A stretch of 35,611 bases of DNA from Lentisphaerota bacterium (GTDB lineage Bacteria; Verrucomicrobiota; Kiritimatiellia; RFP12; JAAYNR01), in NCBI GenBank assembly GCA_016873675.1, contig VGWG01000019.1, positions 1 through 35,611 on the forward strand. Direction: 5' to 3'. The position numbers and the translations under genes were made by a program. Shown here in pieces: positions 5,995-14,488 of this stretch (positions are counted from its first letter, which is position 1; each line of letters opens with the position of its first letter). The notes under the pieces were generated by a model that was not told the origin of the DNA, did not search any database, and saw only the letters and a list, made by a program, of their open reading frames with translations.

Positions 5995-6513
5995 ATGTCT
6001 GACTTCAAAAAACGGCGCCACGCCCGCGAGTGGGCCGTGCAGATCCTGTTTCAAATCGACATGAACCGCCCCTCCGAGCTGGATCCGATCCTCGCGGCCT
6101 TCTGGTGCCAGTTGGTCGCCCGCACCCAGGAGGAGCAGGCTGACGCTGACCGCGCCGGGACCGCCCCCGAGCCACTGCCTGCAGAAGCCGCCCTGAATGC
6201 CGTCGCACCCGAGAAGCTCCGTCAGTTTACCGAACGGCTCGTCCGCGGGGTGACCACAAACCGTGAGTCCATTGACGAGAAGCTCTCGTTTTACACCCAG
6301 AACTGGCCGTTGCACCGCATGGGTGCCGTGGACCGCAATGTTCTGCGTCTCGCCATCTACGAGATGTTCTTCGGCGGCGAGGTACCTGCCGTGGTCTGCA
6401 TCAACGAGGCGGTGGACCTGGCAAAATTCTTCAGCAGTTCCGAGTCGGGGCGGTTTGTCAACGGCATCCTGGACCGCGCTGCCAAGGACGCGCCGCGGGT
6501 GATAAGGAAATGA
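5995..6513 (+). CDS. nusB: Transcription antitermination factor NusB
   Basis: Helical RNA-binding factor that, with NusE (ribosomal protein S10), binds boxA RNA in rRNA leaders. The N-terminal RRHAREWAVQILFQIDM and the C-terminal half (NWPLHRMGAVDRNVLRLAIYEMFF ... VPAVVCINEAVDLAKFFSSSESGRFVNGILDRAAKD) are typical of NusB. At 172 residues it exceeds the usual 130-150 because of an Ala/Glu-rich insertion at about residues 40-75. Its place between ribH and ribD is a common bacterial arrangement. GGAG precedes the ATG, and 16 bp separate it from ribH. Confidence 0.95.
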   Translation: MSDFKKRRHAREWAVQILFQIDMNRPSELDPILAAFWCQLVARTQEEQADADRAGTAPEPLPAEAALNAVAPEKLRQFTERLVRGVTTNRESIDEKLSFYTQNWPLHRMGAVDRNVLRLAIYEMFFGGEVPAVVCINEAVDLAKFFSSSESGRFVNGILDRAAKDAPRVIRK

Positions 6514-6514
6514 C

Positions 6515-7621
6515 ATGGTGAACGCCGATATCCGATGGATGCGGCGCGCGCTAACCCTCGCACGCCGCGGCGAAGGCGCCACGCGGCCGAATCCGCCCGT
6601 GGGCGCGGTGGTCGTTCGCGACGGCCGGAAGCTGGGCGAAGGATGGCACGCCCGCGCGGGGCTGCCGCATGCCGAGGTTGAGGCGATCGCCGCCTGTCGC
6701 GGCGACCCCGCAGGCGCCACGCTGTACGTGACGCTCGAACCGTGCTCGACTCAGGGCCGCACGCCCCCCTGCACCGATCTGATCATCCGCACCGGCATCA
6801 CTCGCGTGGTCAGCGGCTGCCCCGATCCCAATCCGATCCATGCGGCGCGGGGCTTTGACGTGCTGCGGCGCGCCGGCATCGCGGCCGATGTCGGCTGTTG
6901 CGGAGAGGCGTGCGCCGGGCTGATCGCCCCCTTCGCCAAACGCCTGGCCGAAGGGCTACCGTATGTGACGCTGAAATTGGCGATGACCCTCGACGGCAAG
7001 ATCGCCGACCGCCACGGCCGTTCGCAGTGGATCACCGGCGAGACAGCGCGGGGCTTTGTGCAGGAACTGCGGCGGCGCGCCGACGCCGTCATGGTCGGCG
7101 CGGGCACAGTCTGCGCCGACGACCCGGCGCTGACCTGCCGTCTCCCCGGCTGCGGCGACCGCTGGCGGGTGGTGATTGACGGGCAGGGCCGCGTCAAGCC
7201 CGGCGCGCGCATCTTCAACGATGGTGCCGCCGGCCCGACGGTGGTCTGCACGGCGTCCGGGGTCCCCCACCCCGTCGCCGCCGCCGCCTGTCGCAACACC
7301 GTGCAGGTTTGGCCGTTTGCGGCGCGCAACGGACGCTTCTCTCTGCGCGCGGCCCTTAAGCGGCTCGCGTCGGCCGGGCTGATGCACGTCTTGTGCGAAG
7401 GCGGCGGCGCACTGGCCGGTGCCCTGCTGCGCGCCGACTTGGTGGATGAATGCGTGATCGTTCTGGCGCCAGCCTTTCTCGCCGACCCGCGGGCGACGGG
7501 AGTCGCGGGCGCCGGCTTCCTGCTTGATCGGATGCCCCGTTTTACCCTCGCGGAAACGCGCGTGTTCGGCAACGATGTCATGATCCGCGTCACACGGAGG
7601 CGCTCATGTTCACCGGTTTAG
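6515..7621 (+). CDS. ribD: Diaminohydroxyphosphoribosylaminopyrimidine deaminase / reductase
   Basis: Bifunctional riboflavin enzyme of 368 residues. Residues 1-145 are the zinc-dependent deaminase, with NPPVGAVVV, PHAEVEAI (zinc His and proton-shuttle Glu) and LEPCSTQGRTPPCTDLI (two zinc Cys). The C-terminal part is the NADPH-dependent reductase, with YVTLKLAMTLDGKIA, SQWITG, RRRADAVMVGAGTVCADDP and LCEGGGALAGALL. The ATG follows the nusB stop after one base, and the 3' end overlaps the start of ribE by 16 bp, so translation is probably coupled. Confidence 0.96.
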   Translation: MVNADIRWMRRALTLARRGEGATRPNPPVGAVVVRDGRKLGEGWHARAGLPHAEVEAIAACRGDPAGATLYVTLEPCSTQGRTPPCTDLIIRTGITRVVSGCPDPNPIHAARGFDVLRRAGIAADVGCCGEACAGLIAPFAKRLAEGLPYVTLKLAMTLDGKIADRHGRSQWITGETARGFVQELRRRADAVMVGAGTVCADDPALTCRLPGCGDRWRVVIDGQGRVKPGARIFNDGAAGPTVVCTASGVPHPVAAAACRNTVQVWPFAARNGRFSLRAALKRLASAGLMHVLCEGGGALAGALLRADLVDECVIVLAPAFLADPRATGVAGAGFLLDRMPRFTLAETRVFGNDVMIRVTRRRSCSPV

Positions 7622-8235
7622 TGCAACGGCTGGGCCGTTTCCACGGGCTGAGTCACAGTGCGGGCGGATGGGCGCTCGCCTGCACCCACGAGGCGTGGGA
7701 TGCGCCGCTCGATGTCGGCGAGAGCGTCGCTGTGCAGGGGGCGTGCCTGACCGTGACCGGAGCACGCGCGGACGGGTTCAGCGCCGATGTGCTCGACGAG
7801 ACGCTGGAGCGCACCGCGCTGCGCACGCTCGCGCCGGGTGCGGCCGTCAATCTGGAGCGCGCGTTGCGGGTGTGCGACCGTCTGGGCGGGCATGTGGTGA
7901 CGGGGCACGTGGATGCGTGCGGCACGGTTGCGGCGGTGACCAGCCGCGGACGCGACCGGGTGCTGCGCGTGCGATGTCCGCACGCGCTGGCGCGGCAGAC
8001 GGTGCTGAAGGGCTCGATCGCGATGGACGGCGTCAGCCTGACCGTCTCGGGCGTCGGCGACGACTGGATCGAGGTCAACGTCATCCCGCACACGTGGGAG
8101 GCGACCAGTCTCTCGGCGCGGCGCGTGGGCGACGCCGTGAATCTGGAAGGCGACATTCTGGCGAAGTATGTGGAGAAACTCTGCGGCCGTGCCGGCGGCG
8201 TCACCGAGGCCCTGCTGGCGCGGTCGGGGTTCTAG
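7606..8235 (+). CDS. ribE: Riboflavin synthase, alpha subunit
   Basis: Last step of riboflavin synthesis, the dismutation of two lumazine molecules. The 209-residue protein shows the two tandem lumazine-binding beta-barrels. Barrel 1 starts MFTGLVQ, with SVAVQGACLTV, VNLERAL and GGHVVTGHVD. Barrel 2 has GSIAMDGVSLTV, VNVIPHTWEATSL and VNLEGDILAKYVEKL. The start is preceded by GGAGG and lies inside the end of ribD. With RibBA, RibH and RibD it completes the dedicated pathway, apart from the phosphatase step. Confidence 0.96.
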   Translation: MFTGLVQRLGRFHGLSHSAGGWALACTHEAWDAPLDVGESVAVQGACLTVTGARADGFSADVLDETLERTALRTLAPGAAVNLERALRVCDRLGGHVVTGHVDACGTVAAVTSRGRDRVLRVRCPHALARQTVLKGSIAMDGVSLTVSGVGDDWIEVNVIPHTWEATSLSARRVGDAVNLEGDILAKYVEKLCGRAGGVTEALLARSGF

Positions 8236-8289
8236 GCGTGCGATCGGGTCACTGCATCGCAGAATTGGGCAAGAAAGGGATGGGTGGGC

Positions 8290-9738
8290 ATGACGCAGAC
8301 AGGCGATACGGACGGCATCCTCTGGCACAACCGCCATGCGTGGCTAAACGGCGTGGATCTGGATGTCGAGTTGCTGCAGGCCGAACAGGAGGGACGCGAT
8401 CTCACGTCGGTCCGGCCGTTGATCCGCAGGCTGCAGAAGGCCAAACGCGATCCGGGCGCGGGAGCGATGCCGCTCGGCGGCGAACGCGGCACGGCGTGGC
8501 TGGCGGGATATGTCCGGCTGGCCGAAGCGATCCAGGCCCTGCCGCTGCGGACCGGCTACCCCTACGACGAGCCGGACGCGCTTGACGCCATCCGCCAGGC
8601 CCGCTCACCGGCGGCGATCCGCGTCCCTGCCTGGACGGGAACCGCCAAACAGTTCGGCGACAAGCTGCACGGCGGGCTGCTCGGGCGCATCTGCGGCTGC
8701 CTGCTCGGCAAGCCGGTCGAGGGCTGGTACCGCACGAGCATCGAGGTGACGGCGAAAAGCACCGGAAACTGGCCGATCAGCCGGTATCTGCGGACACCAA
8801 CCAAGACGATGGCCGCGCGAATCGACCGGCTCAAACCGGTCCAGAAGTTTGATTGCACGCGGGCCGCGAACCTGAAAAACCGGTGCCTCCTGCCCCACAT
8901 CAGCGGCATGATCGAGGACGATGACATCAACTATACGGTGCTGGGACTGGCGGTGCTCAAGCGGCATGGCGCCGCCTTTACCCCCCAAGATGTGGCGGCG
9001 ACGTGGCTGAATGAGCTGCCGCTGCTGCACACCTGCACAGCCGAACGCGTTGCCTACCGCAATCTGGCGGCCGGTCTCGCGCCACCGGGCAGCGCAACAC
9101 TCCTGAACCCCTACCGCGAGTGGATTGGCGCGCAAATCCGGGCCGACCTGTTCGGTTACGCCAATCCGGGGCGGCCGGAGCGGGCCGCCGAGTGGGCCTG
9201 GCGCGATGCCTCGATCTCGCATGTGAAAAACGGCCTGTATGGCGAAATGTGGGTCGCCTCCATGCTCGCAGCCGCCTATGTGCGCGACGACTGGGAAGCG
9301 GTGATCCGGGCCGGGCTCGACCAAATCCCGGCACACTGCCGCCTGCGGGAGGACGTGGAGACCATTCTTGCGCTGTGGGCGGATGGCGCCGATTACGGGA
9401 TCGTCTGCGAATACATCCACGCCCAGTGGAACGAGCGGCGCTCACACGACTGGTGCCACTCCAACTCCAACGCGCAGGTTGTCGCGGCGGCGTTGCTCTG
9501 GGGCGATGATGATTTCGGCCAGAGCGTCGCGCAGGCCGTGATGTGCGGCTTCGACACCGATTGCAACGGCGCGACGGTCGGGAGCCTGTGGGGCGTGATG
9601 CACGGCGCCAACCGGATTCCTGCGGACTGGACCCGGCCGGTGCGCAACACCGTGCAGACCGGCGTTTCGGGCTATCACGAAGTCGCGATTGACCGGCTGG
9701 CCGCCGAGATGGCCGCCGTGGCAGTAAATCTGAAGTAA
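8290..9738 (+). CDS. ADP-ribosylglycohydrolase (DraG/ARH) family protein
   Basis: A 482-residue protein with a DraG-type fold from about residue 120. It has HGGLLGRICGCLLGKPVEGW, an acidic metal site MIEDDDINYTVLGLAVL, a central SNAQVVAAALLWG block and the second metal motif GFDTDCNGATVGSLWGVMHGANRIP. Family members remove ADP-ribose from proteins, nucleic acids or small molecules using two Mg ions. The N-terminal 120 residues (LWHNRHAWLNGVDLDVELLQAEQEGRDL ...) extend the usual length of about 300 and match nothing I know. It follows ribE by 54 bp, so the FMN switch may control it, although its substrate need not be linked to flavins. GTG at 8284 is an alternative start. Confidence 0.88.
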   Translation: MTQTGDTDGILWHNRHAWLNGVDLDVELLQAEQEGRDLTSVRPLIRRLQKAKRDPGAGAMPLGGERGTAWLAGYVRLAEAIQALPLRTGYPYDEPDALDAIRQARSPAAIRVPAWTGTAKQFGDKLHGGLLGRICGCLLGKPVEGWYRTSIEVTAKSTGNWPISRYLRTPTKTMAARIDRLKPVQKFDCTRAANLKNRCLLPHISGMIEDDDINYTVLGLAVLKRHGAAFTPQDVAATWLNELPLLHTCTAERVAYRNLAAGLAPPGSATLLNPYREWIGAQIRADLFGYANPGRPERAAEWAWRDASISHVKNGLYGEMWVASMLAAAYVRDDWEAVIRAGLDQIPAHCRLREDVETILALWADGADYGIVCEYIHAQWNERRSHDWCHSNSNAQVVAAALLWGDDDFGQSVAQAVMCGFDTDCNGATVGSLWGVMHGANRIPADWTRPVRNTVQTGVSGYHEVAIDRLAAEMAAVAVNLK

Positions 9739-9754
9739 AGGGGAGGGACTACAC

Positions 9755-11149
9755 ATGACGATTCAATTTTTCGGCGCGGCGCGAACGACCACGGGCTCCA
9801 TGCATCTGGTGGAGGTTAACGGCCTGAAGATCCTGCTCGACTGCGGGCTTTTTCAAGGGCGCCGCAAAGAGTCGTTTGAGCGCAATCGCTCGCTGCCGAT
9901 CGATCCGGCGCAGCTCGATTATGTGATCCTCTCCCACGCGCACATCGACCACAGCGGCAATCTGCCGACCCTGGCGCGGCACGGGTTCCGCGGCGCCGTG
10001 ATCTGCACGCCGGCCACGCGCGACCTGTGCGACATCATGCTCCGCGATTCGGCCCACCTGCAACAAATGGATGTCGAGCATGTAAACAAGCGGCGGGCGG
10101 CGCAGGGAAAGAACCTGTTTGAGCCCCTCTACCTGCTGGAGCATGTTGAGCAGATTTTGACGCAATTCCAGCCCGCACCGCTCAAGCGGCAGATCGACCT
10201 GGGCAACGGTGTGAGCGTGTTGCTGCACGAAGCGGGTCACATCCTCGGCTCGGCAATCGTCCAGCTCGACGCCAGACAGCCGGACGGAACCCGGCGCAGG
10301 CTGGTCTTTTCGGGCGATCTGGGCCAGCCGGACCAGCCGATCCTCCGTCCGTATGACACGGTGTCCGATGTGGACACGCTGCTGATTGAGAGCACTTACG
10401 CTGACCGTGTCCACCCGCCCAAGGCCGACGTCATCGGCCGCCTCAAGGGATTTATTGACGACATCCATCAACAGCGTTCCAAGCTGATCATCCCCGCCTT
10501 CAGCGTCGGCCGCACACAACAGATCCTCTTTTATCTGAACGAGCTGGTCGAGAACCGCCGCATTCCGCGCACCCCCATCTTTGTGGACAGTCCGCTCTCG
10601 CTCAAGGCGACGAAGATCTACGCCGCGCACCGCGAATGCTACAGCGAGGAAGCCTCCAGCCTGATACGCGCGGGGGATGATTTCCTGCGCTTCCCCGGCC
10701 TGACCTTCATTCAGTCGACCGAGGAGTCCAAGGCGTTGAACGACCAGCCCGGGCCCATGGTGATCATCTCGGCATCGGGCATGTGCGAAGGCGGCCGCAT
10801 CCTGCATCATCTCCGGAACACGGTGGGCGACCCGCGCAACATCATCCTGATTGTCGGATTCCAGGCCGAGAACACCCTGGGGCGGCGGCTCGTTGAATAC
10901 GTGTCCCCGCTGCGGATCCTGGGCGACGAATTCGATCTCAAGGCGCGCGTGCATACGATCAACGCCTTGTCGGCGCACGCTGACCGGAACGCGCTGAACG
11001 CCTGGCTGGGGGCGATCACGCCGCCCGTCACCCACGCCTTTGCGATACACGGCGAAGAACCCCAGGTAATGGGGATGGGCGACGTGTTGCGCGCGCATGG
11101 CGCAAAGCACGTCCACGTGCCCAGCCCCGGCGAGCGGTTCACGGTGTGA
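9755..11149 (+). CDS. MBL-fold beta-CASP ribonuclease/exonuclease
   Basis: A 464-residue zinc-dependent metallo-beta-lactamase-fold nuclease of the CPSF73/Ysh1-like bacterial group. Motif 2 is HAHIDHSG (residues 61-68), motif 3 is EAGHILGSA with His162, and motif 4 is FSGDLG with Asp188. The beta-CASP domain shows PAFSVGRTQQI, FVDSPLS, SASGMCEGGRILHHL and GFQAENTLGRRL. The C-terminal RMMBL segment has LSAHADRNAL and a final HGE. All metal-binding residues appear present. The gene starts 16 bp after the DraG-like gene behind GGGAGGG and closes the rib operon. RNA processing is the likely role, with an unknown target. Confidence 0.92.
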   Translation: MTIQFFGAARTTTGSMHLVEVNGLKILLDCGLFQGRRKESFERNRSLPIDPAQLDYVILSHAHIDHSGNLPTLARHGFRGAVICTPATRDLCDIMLRDSAHLQQMDVEHVNKRRAAQGKNLFEPLYLLEHVEQILTQFQPAPLKRQIDLGNGVSVLLHEAGHILGSAIVQLDARQPDGTRRRLVFSGDLGQPDQPILRPYDTVSDVDTLLIESTYADRVHPPKADVIGRLKGFIDDIHQQRSKLIIPAFSVGRTQQILFYLNELVENRRIPRTPIFVDSPLSLKATKIYAAHRECYSEEASSLIRAGDDFLRFPGLTFIQSTEESKALNDQPGPMVIISASGMCEGGRILHHLRNTVGDPRNIILIVGFQAENTLGRRLVEYVSPLRILGDEFDLKARVHTINALSAHADRNALNAWLGAITPPVTHAFAIHGEEPQVMGMGDVLRAHGAKHVHVPSPGERFTV

Positions 11150-11212
11150 GGAAAAAAATACCATTGCGCGCAAGCCCGTATATTTGCTAATCTGCATCCA
11201 CTTTTCTCACAT

Positions 11213-11288
11213 GGGGCGGTAGCTCAGTTGGTAGAGCATTACGTTCGCAACGTAGGGGTCGGGAGTTCGAATCTCCTCCGCTCCACCA
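11213..11288 (+). tRNA. tRNA-Ala (CGC), CCA encoded
   Basis: The cloverleaf is complete. Acceptor GGGGCGG/CCGCTCC contains the G3-U70 pair that identifies alanine tRNAs. The D arm is GCTC-AGTTGGTA-GAGC, the anticodon loop TTCGCAA (anticodon CGC), and the T arm GGGAG-TTCGAAT-CTCCT. A is followed by an encoded CCA. CCTTTTTG shortly downstream may help 3' end formation. Confidence 0.96.
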
Positions 11289-11368
11289 TGTTCAGTCCTT
11301 TTTGTGCACGCGGAGGGTTCCGGGTTCCGGGTTTAGTAAGCGCTTCATCCCTGGACCCTGATTCCCGT

Positions 11369-11395
11369 CTCTTGCAGGGGGTCTGCAAGAGCCTC
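11369..11395. repeat. GAGGCTCTTGCA palindrome
   Basis: CTCTTGCA (11369-11376) and TGCAAGAG (11384-11391) form a hairpin. The right arm plus CCTC is the exact reverse complement of GAGGCTCTTGCA at 31563-31574, and related copies lie at 31637-31674 and 31757-31795. This is a dispersed REP-like family. Confidence 0.6.
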
Positions 11396-11428
11396 CTTTG
11401 AATACTCATCAAACAAGAAGCGACCCTC

Positions 11429-12442
11429 TTGATAACCCGGATCATCATGACGGCAGCGCTGCTGCTGGCCTCCCTCCCCGCCCCGGCCGCTGAAGGCCAG
11501 GTGGAGACGGCGAAACTCTCTCCAGAAGTCCGCGTGGCCATTGACAGGGGTCTGGTCTTCCTCGCCAGCCACCAGCGGGACGACGGCAGAATTGAAGGCC
11601 GTGGGACCGGCGGCAGGCAGCATCCGGTGTGCGACACCGCTCTGGCGCTCATGGCCTTCATGGTCCAGGGTCACGTGCCCGGCAGGGGTGAGTATGGCAA
11701 GACAATGGACGCGGCCATCGCCTATCTCGTTAGCGTCGCGGAGACCCGCTTGGGCTACATGGGCGGAAGCATGTACGAGCACGGATTGGCCACGCTCGCG
11801 CTCTCCGAGGCGTGGGGACACAGCAAGAATACCAAGATTCGCGATGCGCTCCGGGCCGCAGTTGATGTGACCTTGCGCGCGCAGAACGGCGCCGGCGGAT
11901 GGAGATACCAACCGCAACCGGTGGACGCCGATCTTTCCATCACCGTCATGCAACTGGTGGCATTGAACTCCGCCAAGGAAGCCGGCATCGCCGTGCCGGA
12001 TCAGACCATCCGCAAAGCGGTGGACTATGTGCTGAAATGCTGGAACCCGGCCGGTGGCGGGTTTTGCTATCAGCCCAGCGGCGGCGAGGAGAGCCCGCGT
12101 TTCGCAACGACTGCGGCGGGGGTGATGTCCCTGATCATGTCCGGTCAGCGGGACCATCCGTCAACCCGCCGCGGGCTCGCGGTTCTCGTCGCGTATCCCG
12201 ACGTAAAATTCAAGGCGGGCCAGAAATACTTCCTCTATGCCCATTACTATGCCGTGCAGGACATGTACCAGGCCGGCGACACGTTCTTTCAGCCGTGGTA
12301 TTCCAAGATCGCCGCGTCGCTGGTCAACGAGCAGTGGAAGGACGGGAGCTGGAACATCGAAGAGGGACCGATCTTCAGCACGGGAATGGCGATCCTGATT
12401 CTCGGCGTGCCCTACCGTTTCGTGCCGATCTACCAGAGGTAG
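11429..12442 (+). CDS. Secreted alpha/alpha-toroid (squalene cyclase/prenyltransferase-like repeat) protein
   Basis: A 337-residue exported protein. The TTG at 11429 gives a full signal peptide (MITRIIMTAALLLASLPAPAAEG), whereas the ATG at 11447 would lose the basic start. The mature part has QW-like toroid repeats of the terpene cyclase/prenyltransferase superfamily: VAIDRGLVFLASHQRDDGRI, YEHGLATLALSEAWG, LRAQNGAGGWRYQP, DLSITVMQLVAL, VDYVLKCWNPAGGGFCYQP, WKDGSWNIEEGPIFSTGMAILIL. No DxDD or similar cyclase catalytic motif is seen, so a structural or binding role is likelier than terpene cyclisation. Secreted proteins of this type occur widely in PVC bacteria. It is the first of three collinear secreted genes. 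Confidence 0.78.
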   Translation: MITRIIMTAALLLASLPAPAAEGQVETAKLSPEVRVAIDRGLVFLASHQRDDGRIEGRGTGGRQHPVCDTALALMAFMVQGHVPGRGEYGKTMDAAIAYLVSVAETRLGYMGGSMYEHGLATLALSEAWGHSKNTKIRDALRAAVDVTLRAQNGAGGWRYQPQPVDADLSITVMQLVALNSAKEAGIAVPDQTIRKAVDYVLKCWNPAGGGFCYQPSGGEESPRFATTAAGVMSLIMSGQRDHPSTRRGLAVLVAYPDVKFKAGQKYFLYAHYYAVQDMYQAGDTFFQPWYSKIAASLVNEQWKDGSWNIEEGPIFSTGMAILILGVPYRFVPIYQR

Positions 12443-12514
12443 CGGAGGTTTGGCGGAATAGGATTATCGAAAGGTCAGGCGCGTGAAGGTGCAAGTCAGG
12501 AGGGCCTCAGATCG

Positions 12515-14464
12515 ATGTTCCGGTCATTGACAGCTTTGTCACGGGTGGCGTGCCTGTTGGCGGGTGTATGCCTTGCCATCCGGGCCGCGTCTGCGGCGGA
12601 GGCGCCAGTCGGGACAACGGGCACGCCGCGCGTGCCCGACCCGGTGGCAATCGAGAAGACCCTCGCGCAGCTTGAGTCCTCCGACTGGATGCTCACATCC
12701 GAAGCCATCGCGCTGCTGGCGCAATGGAAAACGCCGGAAGCCGTTCCCCGGTTGACGGCGATGCTGGACAGGAGGCAGGAACCGTGGCTGGCCGGTGCGG
12801 CGCTGGTTGCCCTGGCCAGGATTTCCGGAAGCAACGTGTTGTCCAAGGCGGCAGGGCTGGCCGATGACCCCGCGCCGGAAATCCGCGGATCCGCCACGGA
12901 AGCGTTGGGGATCATCGGCGGCGCGGAATCCATCGGAGTGATCCAGCGCCGGCTCTCGGATGCCGATTCCCGTGTGCGTTACCGGGCGGCTGCGGTGTAC
13001 GCCAGGCTGCTGGGGAAGGATGCCTGGAAGGCTATTGCCGCGCTCGTCGAACAACCGCCGGCCGAAGCCCTTGAACAGGCGGCACGCGCCCTCGGGTATG
13101 TCGGAACCGCCGAATCACGGGCTCGGATTCACGCCCTTCTCGTCACGAACAACGTGGCTGGGTCGTCCGCCGTTCTGTGGGGGCTGAAGGACACGCGCGA
13201 TCCGGACGTCGTGCCGGTCGTTCTGGGGTTTCTTGCCGGCCTCCCGGCCACGAGCGAACTGGCCGGGCCCTGCATGGAACTCCTCCAATCCTACGGGGAT
13301 AAATTTCTTGCCGATCCCCTGGTCTCCGTTTTCGAGACCGGCAACGCAAACGTTCTGCTCGCGGCGTGTCGGCTGCTCTACGCGCATCCGGCGGAGGAAC
13401 CAGCGATGGCGCTGGCCGCGGCGCTGGATAAGATGCCGAATCCATCGGACGATCTGGTGCTCGCGGCGCTGGCCGCGCTGTCAACGGCACAGGCAAGCCC
13501 TGTGCGGCATGTCGATCTGTTCGGGCGCTATCTGGCGCACCGCAACCCAAAGTGCCGCGCCAAGGCCGCAGCCTCCCTCGGCCTGTGCGACAACGCCGAT
13601 CTCTACTCGCTTCTCCGCACATCGCTCGCCGACTCCGAGACGGCTGTCGTGCGCAGCGCCTTGCGGGCCCTGACCAGAATCCCGCCTGAGTCAGCGCCCC
13701 GGGAGGGAATCGTCAGCTATCTGGGCAAGGTTTTCGAAAGAAAGCCCAGCGATGTCGAAATCCTCCGCTATGCCCTGAATCTCATGGCCACCCACGGCAA
13801 GCCGGAGGAGTTTCCGCCAGCCCTGGCCGCGTTGAATCCGATCCTCAATGGAAAAGACGGCCGGTTGCGCTATCAGGCCGCCGTTACGCTTCGACAGTTG
13901 GGTGGACAGGCTATGGCGCGCCAGATCGCGGAGGCGCAGGGGTTCCTCCTCGATTGGATGCTCATCGGCACGTTTTTCAACGACGAAAGCAATTCGGGAT
14001 TAACCAACGCCTATCCGCCGGAGACCGAGATCAATTTCAAGACGAACTACGTCGCGCACTACGTTTGGACCGGGCTTGAGTCAAAACGAGAAGAGGATCG
14101 GCGAGCGATCGGCGAGCGAAACGTGGAATGGCAGGAATGGAAGACCGATCAGGTTGACGGACGGGTGTTGCTGAACGAGGCCATGCCGCCTCCCGCCTCC
14201 CTGTCTGTCGCCTACGGTGTCGGCGACATTGTCGCCCCCGCTTCAAGCACGGTGTCTGTCACGGTGGACTCGGGCGATCCCTTCCTGCTCTGGTTGAATG
14301 GAAGCCGGGTGGCCGAGGTGACGAATCGAACGCGAGCATCGGTGCAGTTTTCCGCGACGCTGAAGCCGGGAGACAACCGGTTCATGATCAAATCGTGCAA
14401 CGTCGGGGGGGAGTGGTGGTACAGTGTCCAGCTCAGGGATGAAACTGTGGCAGGCGGCCGCTAG
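12515..14464 (+). CDS. Secreted HEAT-repeat protein with C-terminal beta module
   Basis: A 649-residue protein with an N-terminal signal peptide (MFRSLTALSRVACLLAGVCLAIRAASAAE). Residues about 45-470 are HEAT-like helical repeats, for example TSEAIALLAQWKTPEAVPRL, IRGSATEALGIIGGAESIG, VRYRAAAVYARLL, CRAKAAASLGLCDNADLY and LRYQAAVTLRQLGGQA. Residues about 477-645 form a beta-rich module (DWMLIGTFFND ... NAYPPETEINF ... DPFLLWLNGSRVAEV ... LKPGDNRFMIKSCNVGGEWWYSVQLRD). The same layout recurs at the C-terminus of the next gene. AGGAGG lies 11 nt before the ATG. The likely role is a periplasmic or extracellular scaffold working with its neighbours. No enzymatic residues are seen. Confidence 0.75.
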   Translation: MFRSLTALSRVACLLAGVCLAIRAASAAEAPVGTTGTPRVPDPVAIEKTLAQLESSDWMLTSEAIALLAQWKTPEAVPRLTAMLDRRQEPWLAGAALVALARISGSNVLSKAAGLADDPAPEIRGSATEALGIIGGAESIGVIQRRLSDADSRVRYRAAAVYARLLGKDAWKAIAALVEQPPAEALEQAARALGYVGTAESRARIHALLVTNNVAGSSAVLWGLKDTRDPDVVPVVLGFLAGLPATSELAGPCMELLQSYGDKFLADPLVSVFETGNANVLLAACRLLYAHPAEEPAMALAAALDKMPNPSDDLVLAALAALSTAQASPVRHVDLFGRYLAHRNPKCRAKAAASLGLCDNADLYSLLRTSLADSETAVVRSALRALTRIPPESAPREGIVSYLGKVFERKPSDVEILRYALNLMATHGKPEEFPPALAALNPILNGKDGRLRYQAAVTLRQLGGQAMARQIAEAQGFLLDWMLIGTFFNDESNSGLTNAYPPETEINFKTNYVAHYVWTGLESKREEDRRAIGERNVEWQEWKTDQVDGRVLLNEAMPPPASLSVAYGVGDIVAPASSTVSVTVDSGDPFLLWLNGSRVAEVTNRTRASVQFSATLKPGDNRFMIKSCNVGGEWWYSVQLRDETVAGGR

Positions 14465-14488
14465 GTTGCGGGAAGCGAGTGTGTACGG

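Noticed and set aside
9749-11197. 482-residue minus-strand frame opposite the MBL nuclease
   Set aside because: It mirrors a gene with all metallo-beta-lactamase and beta-CASP motifs, and its own translation has no recognisable motif.
11429-12442. Functional squalene-hopene cyclase
   Set aside because: The protein is half the normal size, has a signal peptide and shows no DxDD catalytic motif. Only the toroid repeat fold is supported.
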